Shown: positions 1 to 8,697, numbered from the stretch's first letter. The stretch: DNA of 64,000 bases from Kineosporia succinea (GCF_030811555.1 NZ_JAUSQZ010000001.1:4275241-4339240); one strand, 5' to 3'. The notes: a model not told the origin generated them from the letters alone. Translations and numbers: made by a program.

Positions 1-355
1 CGATGTGCCGCAGGCTGCGGATCTTCGCCACCGCGGCCAGGCCCTCGGCGGTGACCAGGGTGCCGCGCAGGTCGAGCCAGCGCAGCTCGCGGCAGCGGCG
101 GGCGATGAAGCGCACGTCGTCGTCGGTGGCGGGCAGTCCGGCCAGCGAGAGGCCGCGCAGGTGCTGGGGAATGTCGCTCAGACGGTGCAGTGCCTCGGGG
201 GCGGCGTCGAGGGCGAGGGCGATGCGGTTCACGTCGACCGCGCCCTGGGCGTCGTACCAGCGTTCCCAGCCGGAGGTGGTGGAGATCAGGTAGGTGCCGA
301 GGTAGGTGCCGTCGCACCAGGAGTTCATCGCCCAGACGGGGCTGGGGGCGGTCAC
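1..355 (-). CDS. Leucine-rich-repeat protein, N-terminal part (cut by window edge)
   Basis: Reading the minus strand from a GTG at 355 gives 118 uninterrupted codons running out of the window. The protein has a soluble start (TAPSPVWAMNSWCDGTYLG) followed by leucine-rich repeats of the ribonuclease-inhibitor type (LRGLSLAGLPATDDDVRFIA, then LRWLDLRGTLVTAEGLAAV). The GTG lies one base after the stop of the AAA ATPase upstream on the same strand, so the two are probably one transcript. LRR proteins generally bind partner proteins; the partner is unknown here. No signal peptide or membrane segment is seen in this portion. The C-terminus lies outside the window, so total length and any extra domain are unknown. 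Confidence 0.7.
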   Translation of the reverse strand, partial: MTAPSPVWAMNSWCDGTYLGTYLISTTSGWERWYDAQGAVDVNRIALALDAAPEALHRLSDIPQHLRGLSLAGLPATDDDVRFIARRCRELRWLDLRGTLVTAEGLAAVAKIRSLRHI

Positions 356-356
356 G

Positions 357-1652
357 TCAGCCGATCTTGTGGGTGCGCAGGTAGCCGCGCAGCTCGTCGA
401 AGTCCTCACCGGCGCCGGCGTGCGCCAGGTAGGTGGCGGCCGTGGACAGCCAGGCGCGGGTGCTGGGCGGGGTGTCGCGCAGCGCGGCCCGCAGGTCGGC
501 GTCGGTGACCGGGCTGACCAGGCCGACCTGCATCGACCGCTCGAGGGCGCGCTCGGTGGCGGCCTCGACCAGGCGCACCAGGTCGGCGCCGGAGAACATC
601 TCGGTGCCGCGGACCAGGGAGTCCACGGCTGCCTGATCGACGTCGGGAGCGATCGGGCGGCCCTCGAACTGCAGGCGCAGCAGGGCTTCGCGGGCCGGGG
701 CGTCGGGCGGCAGCACCAGCACGGTGCGGTCGAAGCGGCCCGGGCGGCGCAGGGCCTCGTCGACGTCCCAGGGCGCGTTGGTGGCGGCGAGAACGTAGAC
801 GCCGTCGTTGCTCTCCATGCCGTCGAGCTCGACCAGCAGCTGGTTGACCACGGCGCGGGCCTGGTCGGTGTTGCGGCGTGAACGGCGGCCGCCGATGGCG
901 TCGAGCTCGTCGAGGAACACCACGCCGGGGGTCTCCTGGCGGGCCTCGATGAACAGGCGGGCGATGTTCTGCTCGCTCTGGCCGAAGTAGCTGCCGTAGA
1001 TGTCGGCCGGGGTGGCGGAGAAGAACTTGGCGCCGAGCTCACCGGACAGGGCGCGCGCGATGAAGGTCTTGCCGGTGCCGGGCGGGCCCCAGAGCATCAG
1101 GCCGCCGCGCAGCTGCTTGCCGAACGCCTCACGCAGCTGCGGGTTCTGCATCGGCCCGAGCAGGGAGCGGTGCAGGCGCTGCTTGACGTCGGTCATGCCG
1201 GCGACGTCGGCCAGCGTGACCAGGTTGGGGTCGCTGGAGTCCCAGCCGGCGGGTGGGACGACCGGGTCGAGGACCGGTGCGGGTGCCGGGGACGCCGTGG
1301 GCGCCGGGGCCGCCGGTTCGGGGCTGCCGGGCGTCTTGGCCTCGGCCGGGGCCGTCCCGCCGCTGAGGAGCGCCGCGTGCACGGCCCGGTAGCCCTCGGC
1401 CAGCTGCTCGTTGCCCGCCGCGGAGGCGGAGGCGGCCGCCACGGACAGGGCCGTGGTGTCGTGCGGGGAGGCCGCGAGGGCGGCGGTGGCGTGCTGCAGC
1501 GCGAGGGCGGCGTCGCCGGCGGACAGGTACAGCCCGGCCAGGTGCACGCGGAGCGGAACCCCCGTGGGATCGGTGGGTGCCATGTTCGCCGCCGCGGTTT
1601 CCAGCGCCTGGAACACCGACCGATCCACCGTCATCCGCCTGAAGCCTCTCAC
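357..1652 (-). CDS. TPR-containing AAA+ ATPase (Vps4/SpoVK-like)
   Basis: 431 residues. Residues about 30-100 are alpha-helical and TPR-like (alanine-rich helical pairs), followed by an Ala/Pro linker (100-135) and a classical AAA module. Visible motifs: Walker A GPPGTGKT (189-196), Walker B VVFLDELDAI, and the second region of homology ATNAPWDVDEALRRPGRFDR with its arginine fingers. All catalytic residues appear intact, so it should hydrolyse ATP and remodel or unfold proteins as a hexamer. A second in-frame ATG at 1634 (MTVDRSVF) is an equally good start. It is followed after one base by the LRR gene, suggesting the LRR protein is its adaptor or substrate (inference). Similar TPR-AAA architecture occurs in EccA of type VII secretion, but no other secretion gene is visible here. 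Confidence 0.85.
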   Translation of the reverse strand: MRGFRRMTVDRSVFQALETAAANMAPTDPTGVPLRVHLAGLYLSAGDAALALQHATAALAASPHDTTALSVAAASASAAGNEQLAEGYRAVHAALLSGGTAPAEAKTPGSPEPAAPAPTASPAPAPVLDPVVPPAGWDSSDPNLVTLADVAGMTDVKQRLHRSLLGPMQNPQLREAFGKQLRGGLMLWGPPGTGKTFIARALSGELGAKFFSATPADIYGSYFGQSEQNIARLFIEARQETPGVVFLDELDAIGGRRSRRNTDQARAVVNQLLVELDGMESNDGVYVLAATNAPWDVDEALRRPGRFDRTVLVLPPDAPAREALLRLQFEGRPIAPDVDQAAVDSLVRGTEMFSGADLVRLVEAATERALERSMQVGLVSPVTDADLRAALRDTPPSTRAWLSTAATYLAHAGAGEDFDELRGYLRTHKIG

Positions 1653-1811
1653 TCACCAACTGCCGACACCCGTTCGACACAGTACCGACGAGTCCGCTGG
1701 TCCGGGAGGGTTACGGGGGAACGGGGACTGTCTGACCGTTTGCGCCTCCTGTGTGACCGCTTCGCCCGGGGACCTGTGATCGGTGCCCCGGGGCGTCCTA
1801 TCGTTTCTGGG

Positions 1812-3301
1812 GTGAAAGCAACGCCGCTGACTGCCAAGACGCTGCCCGACCTCGACGCGCGGGTGGCGCGGCCGGGGTACGATCGATCCCAAGTCTCCGT
1901 GGGCATCGTGCATTTCGGTGTCGGGGGTTCCACCGCGCGCACCAGGCGATGTACCTCGACACCCTGATGAACGAGGGCAAGGCGCTCGACTGGGGTGTGT
2001 TCGGGGTGGGGGTGATGCCCTCCGACCGGGCCATGGGTGAGGCCCTGGCGAAGCAGGACCACCTCTACACGCTGCTGGTCAAGGACGGGCACGGCAACCT
2101 CGACGCCCGGGTGATCGGCTCGATCGTGGGCTACGCCTACGCCCCCGACGACCCGCAGCGGGTGCTCGACGTGCTCACCGCGCCCACCACCCGCATCGTG
2201 TCGCTGACGGTGACCGAGGGGGGCTACAACATCGACAACACCACCGGTGAGTTCGACGTGAGCAACCCGGTGATCGTGGACGAGGTGGCCGGGTTCGCGT
2301 CCGGGAAGCCGCCGGTGACGATGTACGGCTACGTCGCGGAGGCCCTGCGGCTGCGGCAGGAACGCGGCATCGCCCCGTTCACGGTGATGTCGTGCGACAA
2401 CATCCAGAGCAACGGCGAGGTGGCGCGCTCGGCGATCGCCTCGTTCGCGGGGCTGGTCTCGCCGGCGCTGGCCGAGCACATCCGCCACGAGGTGCCGTTC
2501 CCGAACGCCATGGTCGACCGGATCACGCCCGTCACCACGCCGGACGTGCTGGAGGCGGTGGCCTCGTTCGGCATCGACGACGCCTGGCCGGTCGCCTGTG
2601 AACCCTTCACGCAGTGGGTGCTGCAGGACTCGTTCGGCTCAGGGCGCCCGCCCTTCGAGGACGTCGGCGTGCAGCTGGTCGACGACGTAGAGCCCTACGA
2701 GCTGATGAAGCTGCGCCTGCTCAACGCCGGGCACCAGGCCATCGCCTACGCCGGGCACCTGGTCGGGTACACGTACGCCCACGAGACGGCCGCCGACCCG
2801 CTGTTCGTGCAGTTCCTGCGCGACTACTGGAACCACGAGGCCCGGCTGACGCTGGCGCCGGTCGAGGGCATCGACGTGGACGAGTACTGCGACACCCTGA
2901 TCGAGCGGTTCGCCAACCCCCAGGTGCGGGACACGCTGGCCCGGCTGGGCTCGTACGGGTCCGACCGCATCCCGAAGTTCGTGGTGCCGGTGATCCGTCA
3001 CAACCTGGCGGCCGGGCTGGTCAGCACCCGGGCGATCGCGATCGCGGTGACCTGGGCGCGCTACGCCGAGGCGGTCGACGAGCAGGGGGCGCCGATCACC
3101 GTGGTCGACGTGGAGAAGGACGAGGTGCTCTCCCGGGCGTCCCGCCAGACGGACGACCCGCTGGCCCTGGCCCGCTCCACCCGCTGGTTCGGTGACCTGG
3201 CCGACGACCCGCGCTTCGCCGAGGTCTACACGGCCCAGCTGGCGCTGATCCACGAGGTCGGGGCGCGGGAGTTCCTGACGATCCTGAACAAGAGCGCCTG
3301 A
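1812..3301 (+). pseudogene. Mannitol/polyol dehydrogenase with a one-base frameshift near the N-terminus
   Basis: This belongs to the polyol-specific long-chain dehydrogenases (NAD-dependent oxidation of mannitol, arabinitol or similar to a ketose, or fructuronate reduction). The N-terminus runs from GTG 1812 to VGIVHFGVGG at 1928; the expected continuation FHRAHQAMYLDTLMNEG is found only in the next frame. One T is missing at 1928-1929, so the first frame terminates at 1967. From 1929 to the TGA at 3301 the frame is intact, with both the Rossmann remainder and the C-terminal domain, including the catalytic helix pattern K-x4-N-x2-H in KLRLLNAGHQ. Without repair, only a protein from ATG 1949, lacking the cofactor glycine motif, could be made. 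A sequencing or assembly error is a real alternative. The convergent xylulokinase suggests arabinitol-to-xylulose or similar polyol use. Confidence 0.8.
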
Positions 3302-3365
3302 GTTCCCGGGCGCCCACGAGAGGTGGGCGCTCCGGGGCCCCACGCGTCCCACATCGAGCCCGGGA

Positions 3366-3410
3366 GCAGAGGTACCCGCTATACCGATTCGGTATGGCGG
3401 GTACCTCTGC
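3366..3410. terminator. Bidirectional terminator hairpin between convergent genes (family A)
   Basis: A 20-bp stem (3366-3385 with 3391-3410, one G:T pair) closes a five-base loop GATTC. It sits between the convergent polyol dehydrogenase and xylulokinase and should terminate both. The loop-proximal part CTATACC/GGTAT is shared with the hairpin at 26033-26077 although the outer arms differ. Confidence 0.75.
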
Positions 3411-3419
3411 GCTCCCCGC

Positions 3420-4826
3420 TCAGGCGGTGAGGTCCCGCACCGCGGCGTACTGCTCGCGCACCTGCGGGGTGAGCTCCTTCGCGCTCAGCACCGTCGGCTC
3501 GCCCGAGGCCGACCAGTTCGGCTGCTCGGCCGAACCCGACAGCACCCAGGCCGCCTGCCGCGCCGCCCCGTCGGCCACGTACTCACCCGGCGTCGGCACC
3601 AGCACGTCGAGCCCGAGGATGCCGGGCGCCAGCTGCTGCACGGCCTGCGACTGGGCCGCCCCGCCGATCAGGAACGCCCGGGACACCGGCACTCCCGCCG
3701 CCCGCACCGCGTCGATGCCGTCGGCCAGCGAGCACAGCAGCGCCTCGACCGCGGCCCGGGCGATGTGCGCCGGAGTGGTGTTCGACAGGCGCATCCCGTG
3801 CAGCGAGGCCGTGGCCCGCGGACGGTTGGGCGTGCGCTCGCCCTCGAAATAGGGCACCAGCACCAGGCCTTCGGCGCCCAAGGGGGCCTGCAGGGCGAGG
3901 TCGGCCAGGCCCTGGTGGTCGACGCCGAGCAGGTTCGCCGCCCAGTCGAGCACCCGCGCGGCGTTGAGGGTGCAGGCCAGGGGCAGGTAGCGGCCGGTCG
4001 CGTCGGCGAAGCCGGTGACCAGGCCGGAGCCGTCGGCGGTGGGTTCCCCGGCGATCGCCGAGACCACGCCGGACGTGCCGATCGACACCGCCACGTCACC
4101 CGGCTGGAGCGCCAGGGCAAGAGCGGCGGCCGCGTTGTCGCCCGCCCCCGGGCCGAGAGCCGGGGCGTTGCCCGCGAACAACCCGGCCGTGCCCGTTCCT
4201 GCCCGTTCCGCCGGTCCGAGCACCCGCGGCAGCACGGCACCGCGGCCGAGCGCCCGCTCGAGCAGGTCCTCCCGGTAGGCCTCCTGCGCCGGTGACCAGT
4301 AACCGGTGCCGGACGCGTCCGAGCGGTCGGTGACCAGGTTCTCCCAGCCGCCCCCGGCCAGCTTCCAGGTCAGCCAGTCGTGGGGGAGGGCCACCGCGTG
4401 CGTGCGCTTCGCGTTCTCCGGCTCGGCGTCGCGCAGCCAGCGCAGCTTGCTCACGGTGAGGCTGGCGACCGGGACCGAGCCGATCGCGTCGGCCCACTGC
4501 TGCTCGTCGAGCTCGGCGATCAGATCGGTCGCGGCGCCGGCGGAACGGGTGTCGTTCCACAGCAGGGCGTCGCGCACCACCTCGCCGTTCTCGTCGAGGG
4601 CGATCATGCCGTGCTGCTGCCCGCCCACCGAGAGGGCGGCGACGTCGTGCAGGCCACCGGCGTCGTCCGCCGCGCTCTGCAGTGCCTCCCACCAGCGGTC
4701 GGGGTGAACCTCGGTGCCGTCCGGATGCTTCGCCCGGCCGGAGCGCACGAGCTCCCCGGTGTCGGCGTCTCGGATCACGATCTTGCAGGACTGGGTGGAC
4801 GAGTCCACGCCGGCGACGAGGGCCAT
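3420..4826 (-). CDS. xylB: Xylulokinase (FGGY family)
   Basis: 468 residues, close to the usual 480-500. It phosphorylates D-xylulose with ATP to xylulose 5-phosphate, feeding the pentose phosphate pathway. The N-terminal actin-like phosphate loop is [10 protein letters not shown]; the substrate region GGQQHGM matches the xylulokinase GQMHG pattern; the catalytic aspartate lies in [11 protein letters not shown]; the C-terminal FGGY lobe has a glycine-rich nucleotide motif ([13 protein letters not shown]). The start is ATG 4826 behind an AAGGGAAG ribosome binding site on the minus strand. It is convergent with the polyol dehydrogenase, a common pairing in which the dehydrogenase makes the ketose that this kinase traps. 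L-ribulokinase and related FGGY kinases are less likely given the QQHG motif. Confidence 0.9.
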   Translation of the reverse strand: MALVAGVDSSTQSCKIVIRDADTGELVRSGRAKHPDGTEVHPDRWWEALQSAADDAGGLHDVAALSVGGQQHGMIALDENGEVVRDALLWNDTRSAGAATDLIAELDEQQWADAIGSVPVASLTVSKLRWLRDAEPENAKRTHAVALPHDWLTWKLAGGGWENLVTDRSDASGTGYWSPAQEAYREDLLERALGRGAVLPRVLGPAERAGTGTAGLFAGNAPALGPGAGDNAAAALALALQPGDVAVSIGTSGVVSAIAGEPTADGSGLVTGFADATGRYLPLACTLNAARVLDWAANLLGVDHQGLADLALQAPLGAEGLVLVPYFEGERTPNRPRATASLHGMRLSNTTPAHIARAAVEALLCSLADGIDAVRAAGVPVSRAFLIGGAAQSQAVQQLAPGILGLDVLVPTPGEYVADGAARQAAWVLSGSAEQPNWSASGEPTVLSAKELTPQVREQYAAVRDLTA

Positions 4827-4913
4827 CGATGGCTTCCCTTGCGGTCGACTTTGGCCGCCTGATCACGGTTGCGCTCAGCTTACTGTCCGGTTCAAGACGA
4901 GTTCAGGGGCGTG

Positions 4914-5037
4914 TAGCGGGACGTGCGGGACGTGTGGTGGGACGTGTGGTGGGGCGTGTGGTGGGGCGTGTGGTGGGGCGTGTGGTGGGGTGTGTGGCGG
5001 GGCGCGTGACGGGACATGTGACGGGACATGTGGGACG
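4914..5037 (+). repeat. 12-bp G-rich tandem repeat array
   Basis: About ten degenerate copies of a 12-bp unit, consensus RCGTGTGGTGGG, with the central copies nearly identical and the edges decayed. It lies between the start of xylB and a decayed transporter. The purine-rich strand carries regularly spaced GGG runs, so it could fold into G-quadruplexes. The unit shares GTGGTGGGGCGTG with the array at 11336-11510. The long frames through it in both orientations are low-complexity and not believable genes. Confidence 0.85.
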
Positions 5038-5092
5038 GTCCGCGCCTCGTCTCGGGCCACCGTGCTGCCGCCATGTCGCGCGCGGTGAGATC

Positions 5093-5915
5093 CGCCAGGT
5101 GCTGTCGGTCCGGCCGGAGGTGCCGGTGCTCGGTGGGTTGATCCTCGGCCGGGGCGAACGGCGCCGGCTGTTCCTCGTCAACCTGTCGATCAGGGCTCGT
5201 CCTGTCGATCGGGGCCTGTCTCGTTCACCGTGCGGGCGGTGCGCGTGCCGAACGCGCTGATCGACGTGCGCCTGCCGGGCGGAAGGGGCGTGGCGTCGTC
5301 CTCAATTCTGCTGTTCCTGACCGGGTTCTGTATCTGCGGGGCCAGGCTCCTGCTCCCTCTCCAGGGGCGGAACCGGCGCGGCGGGAGGGTGCTCGACACC
5401 GTCCTGCTGCTGGTTCCGCAGGGGGTGGGATCGTCGCTGAGCAGGCCGGGGGCCGGGCGGCTGCGGGACACGGCCGGTCCGCGGGTCGTGGCGCGGGTGG
5501 GCCTCGCGCCGATCGCCGTCACCACGGTTCCCTCCGCCCTCGCGGATGCCGGGACGTCCCGGATGTGGCTGGAAATCGTGCTCCTGCTGCGGGGTCTGGG
5601 GCCGGGGCGGTGCTGGTCCCGGTGATGTCGGTGGCGTACCCCGGGCTGCGCGGACGGGCCGTCGCCCGCTCCGCGATGATCACCCGCTCGGCCCAGTAGG
5701 TCGGCGGGGTACTCGGCACCGCGGTCGCCGGTGTGGTGTTGCAGAGTGTGATGTCTTCGGGGGCTGAACCGGTCTCGGCCTACCGGCAGGCGTTCTGGTG
5801 GATGATCGCCTTCGCCGCGCTCGCGGCCGTGATCACCCCGGCGCTTCCCCGCGAGACCGGAAACGCGGAGTTGAGTATTCCGAAAGTGGCAGCAGGGCAG
5901 CATGATCGGGCGTAG
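5093..5915 (+). pseudogene. Decayed DHA2-family MFS drug transporter
   Basis: Fragments of one 14-helix drug:H+ antiporter are recognisable in three frames. About 5111-5192 encodes VLGGLILGRGERRRLFLVNL, matching the GPVLGGLIL...WRWLFLVN helix motif. After an internal deletion, 5251-5600 encodes IDVRLPGGRGVASSSILLFL, LLVPQGVGSSLSRPGAGRL and TVPSALADAGTS. A frameshift near 5600 moves the reading to LVPVMSVAYPGLRGRAVARS. An in-frame TAG at 5697-5699 then interrupts before VGGVLGTAVAGVVLQSVMSS and the last helix FWWMIAFAALAAVITPALPR. With the deletion, at least one frameshift and a nonsense codon this cannot be functional. The N-terminal third is absent; the repeat array occupies its place. An intact relative lies at 12518-14020. 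Confidence 0.8.
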
Positions 5916-5987
5916 ATGCCGGATTGTGTCGTCGCGGGGCCGCCGAACGGGTTAACATGGCGCGACGTGAACGGAAAGTTTTGCTAG

Positions 5988-6015
5988 GCCGGGCGAGATC
6001 CGCCAGGCCCGGCCG
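5988..6015 (+). other. GC hairpin downstream of the MFS remnant
   Basis: An 8-bp perfect stem (GGCCGGGC at 5988-5995 with GCCCGGCC at 6008-6015) with a 12-base loop. It may be the old terminator of the decayed transporter. A second 8-bp hairpin (6143-6150 with 6165-6172, GAGGGCGC/GCGCCCTC) lies 45 bases before the next gene in its presumed leader. The rest of the 300-base gap 5916-6215 shows nothing else recognisable. Confidence 0.4.
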
Positions 6016-6215
6016 CCGCTCACGTCGGGGGCCCGGCGTCACGTATTGCTGTGGCGTGAAATCACTGTCGATGTTCTGGGCTTTCCACGCCCGCGTGCCG
6101 ATGCATTGAAGCAAGACGTCCTTGGTGCGCGATCAGTACAGCGAGGGCGCTTCTGAGATGCCTTGCGCCCTCGGACAAATGCACACGCGACAACAGAAGA
6201 TCGGATTCGACGATC

Positions 6216-7196
6216 ATGGTGGCGGACAGTAGCGACACATCGGCCCTCTTCGGTGCGATCGGTGGGGTCATCCCGCCGATCTGCACACCCCTGACGCCCG
6301 ATCGGCGTCTTGACCTCGACTCGCTTCGAAACCTGCGCACCCACCTGCTGAAACAGGGAGTGAGCGGCATCTTCGCGCTCGGCACGATGGGTGAGGGCCA
6401 CTACCTCACCCCGGGCGAGTCGGCCACGGTCGTCGAGACCCTGGCCGCCGAGAAGAACGACGAGCCGCTCCTGGTCGGCATCGTGGAGCCCACCACTCCG
6501 CGCGTGCTCGAGGGGATCGACCGCCTGGTGTCCGACCGGGTCGACGGCATCGTCGTCACCGGGCCGTTCTACGCCAACGTCAGTGAGCCGGAGATCCTGC
6601 GGCACTTCGAGCTGGTCGCAAAGCATTCTCCGGTGCCGGTTCTCGCCTACAACATGCCCAGCAACACCGGTTACGCCCTCACGGCCCACAACATGATCGA
6701 GCTGATGGCCGAAGACCTGATCGTCGGCATCAAAGACAGTTCGCTCGACCTGACCAACCTGCGCCGCGTCACCGTCGACGTGCCGAACGTGGACAAGAAA
6801 CTCATCTTCACCGGCTCCGACACGCTGCTCGACTGTGCTCTCGACATCGGGGCGAACGGTGCGGTCACGGGTCTGTCGAACGTCGCGGCCGACCACTTCG
6901 TCGCGGCGATGGCCGCCCACGCCGGGGGCCGGCGGGCCGAACTGTCCGGCATTCTGCGGGTGCTCAACATCCTGGTGCAGATCTACGTGCCCACCGAGGT
7001 CGAGCGGGGTCCCAACAGCACGGCGATCGGCGCGCTGAAGTCGGCGCTGGTCGAGCAGGGCGTCATCACCAGCGATGCGCTGAGTGAGCCGATGACCCCG
7101 GTCACCGAGGGGCGCCGCGAGCATGTGCGCTCGATCCTCGCCGAGGCCCGGCAGCTGGCGGGCCTCGACCCGGCGCCGAGCGGGCTGACGGTGTAG
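6216..7196 (+). CDS. Dihydrodipicolinate synthase/N-acetylneuraminate lyase family aldolase
   Basis: 326 residues with the class I TIM-barrel aldolase fold. The Schiff-base lysine is Lys173 in IVGIKDSS and the catalytic tyrosine Tyr145 in PVLAYNMPSNTG. The carboxylate-binding motif is GTMGE (56-60), where true dihydrodipicolinate synthases have GTTGE; the changed threonine and the isolated location away from lysine genes argue against a lysine-biosynthetic DapA. A sugar-acid or keto-acid aldolase/dehydratase is more likely (inference). ATG 6216 is the natural start although the ribosome binding site is weak. It stands alone, followed by a strong terminator. Confidence 0.85.
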   Translation: MVADSSDTSALFGAIGGVIPPICTPLTPDRRLDLDSLRNLRTHLLKQGVSGIFALGTMGEGHYLTPGESATVVETLAAEKNDEPLLVGIVEPTTPRVLEGIDRLVSDRVDGIVVTGPFYANVSEPEILRHFELVAKHSPVPVLAYNMPSNTGYALTAHNMIELMAEDLIVGIKDSSLDLTNLRRVTVDVPNVDKKLIFTGSDTLLDCALDIGANGAVTGLSNVAADHFVAAMAAHAGGRRAELSGILRVLNILVQIYVPTEVERGPNSTAIGALKSALVEQGVITSDALSEPMTPVTEGRREHVRSILAEARQLAGLDPAPSGLTV

Positions 7197-7223
7197 GCGC
7201 GAAAGCGTCCACAACGCACGAGG

Positions 7224-7255
7224 CGCGGGTGGTCCCGGTGACGGGACCACCCGCG
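7224..7255 (+). terminator. Intrinsic terminator of the aldolase gene
   Basis: A perfect 14-bp stem (CGCGGGTGGTCCCG at 7224-7237 with its complement at 7242-7255), a GTGA loop and a following pyrimidine-rich TCCTTCATTTT. It lies 28 bases after the stop of the aldolase gene. The remaining gap 7256-7521 contains only a weak hairpin (7386-7391 with 7404-7409) and presumably the acyltransferase promoter. Confidence 0.85.
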
Positions 7256-7521
7256 TCCTTCATTTTGCGCCCCTCCTGACGTTGCTCTGTGTCACGGCTG
7301 GCCGGTCGTTATCCCCGTAAACCGATCGAGGGTTTTCGAAAGTCATTACTGCGCGAGAGAAGGGGTTACTCCGCAGGAAGGCAATCTGAGAACTGGCGGT
7401 GCCTCTCAGCTACCTCTCCCCTTACGTGAGGTTAGAGTTCGGGAGTCCGATCAGACCGTGACCACAGACCCGCTCGCCAAGTCGATCTGACCCCTCCAGA
7501 AGACGACGGAACGAGGACCCC

Positions 7522-8697
7522 TTGATCACCCTCGCGCGCCGAAAAACGGCAGTGACCAGCACAGCCACCCTGGCTACGGAGTTCGACCCCCGCCGCAACT
7601 CCCTCAACCTGATCCGGCTCGGCCTGGCGACCGGTGTCGCCGTGGTGCACTCCATGTTTCTCGGCTTCGGGCACCAGCCCGGCGTCCGGCACACCGATCT
7701 CGGCTCGCTGTTCGTCGACGCGTTCTTCGTGATCAGCGGATTCCTCGTCACCCGAAGCCTTCTGCGCCTCGACTCGCTGCCGCGCTACCTGTGGCACCGG
7801 GCGTTGCGGATCCTGCCGGGGTTCTGGACGGTGATGGTGGCCGGCGCGTTCGTGGTGGCCCCGCTGATGGCGGTGCTGGCCGGGCGCAGTGCGACATCGG
7901 TGTTCAGTGGTACCGACTCGTCGTTCGGCTACTTGATCAACAATGCGGCCCTGCTGATGCGCCAGTTCGGCATTCAGGGGCTGCCCGGTGCGGGCGGCAA
8001 TCCCGAGGTGATCAACGGGTCGCTGTGGACGCTGTTCTACGAGGCCCTCTGCTACCTGATGGTGGCGGCGCTCGGGGTCGTCGGGGTGCTGCGTCGTCGG
8101 CCCTGGACGGTTCTCGCCCTGATCGCCGCACTCTGGTGGCTCACGGTCGCGACCGAGGCCGGCATCAATCCGCTGGGCTCTTCGTACATGCTGCGTTTCG
8201 CCCTGGTGTTCCTGCTCGGTGCGGCCGGCCGGCTGTTCGCCGACGGCATCCCGATCAGCAAGTACCTGGCCCTCGGCAGCCTCGCCGTGGTGGTCGCCAG
8301 TCTCTTCCTGCTCGACAACTGGCACGTCGCCGGGGCTCCGGCATTCGCCTACCTGGTGCTCTACGCGGTGGTGCGGCTGCCGGCGTGGGAACCGCGGTGG
8401 GACCTGTCGTACGGCATGTACGTGTGGCACTGGCCGATCGCCCAGCTGCTGGTCGGGTTCGGCGTGGCGCAGTACACGCACGTGCCCTTCATCCTGCTCA
8501 CGGTCGCTCTGGCGGCGGGCGTGGCCGCGCTCTCCTGGAACCTGGTCGAGAAGCCGATGATGGGCTTCAAGAACGCCGAATGGGTGACGCGGTGGTCGCG
8601 TTCGCATCGGCAGACCCCCTCCGGATCGGTGGTGCGTCAGCGGGTCAGGAGCTCTTCACCGTCCCGTAGCTCGTCAGATCAGCCGGTTCGTTCCTGA
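7522..8697 (+). CDS. Membrane acyltransferase-3 family protein (OafA/YrhL-like)
   Basis: 391 residues with about ten hydrophobic segments. Family signatures: an early histidine in AVVHSMFLGF, FVDAFFVISGFLVTRS and RALRILPGFW, characteristic of acyltransferase-3 enzymes that O-acylate sugars of exopolysaccharide, antibiotics or peptidoglycan in the membrane. The start is TTG 7522 behind GGAACGAGGA. The last 53 bases (low-complexity tail RQRVRSSSPSRSSSDQ) overlap the 3' end of the convergent hydrolase gene. Acyl donor and acceptor cannot be told from sequence. Confidence 0.85.
   Translation: MITLARRKTAVTSTATLATEFDPRRNSLNLIRLGLATGVAVVHSMFLGFGHQPGVRHTDLGSLFVDAFFVISGFLVTRSLLRLDSLPRYLWHRALRILPGFWTVMVAGAFVVAPLMAVLAGRSATSVFSGTDSSFGYLINNAALLMRQFGIQGLPGAGGNPEVINGSLWTLFYEALCYLMVAALGVVGVLRRRPWTVLALIAALWWLTVATEAGINPLGSSYMLRFALVFLLGAAGRLFADGIPISKYLALGSLAVVVASLFLLDNWHVAGAPAFAYLVLYAVVRLPAWEPRWDLSYGMYVWHWPIAQLLVGFGVAQYTHVPFILLTVALAAGVAALSWNLVEKPMMGFKNAEWVTRWSRSHRQTPSGSVVRQRVRSSSPSRSSSDQPVRS

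Noticed and set aside
357-1652. Type VII secretion EccA
   Set aside because: The TPR-AAA layout is similar, but the N-terminal part is too short and no ESX genes are adjacent; Vps4/SpoVK-like is the safer call.
6216-7196. Lysine-pathway dapA
   Set aside because: The GTTGE motif is GTMGE and the gene is isolated from dapB and other lysine genes, so only the superfamily is claimed.
7256-7521. Riboswitch before the acyltransferase gene
   Set aside because: Only a 6-bp hairpin was found and no known riboswitch consensus could be matched by eye.
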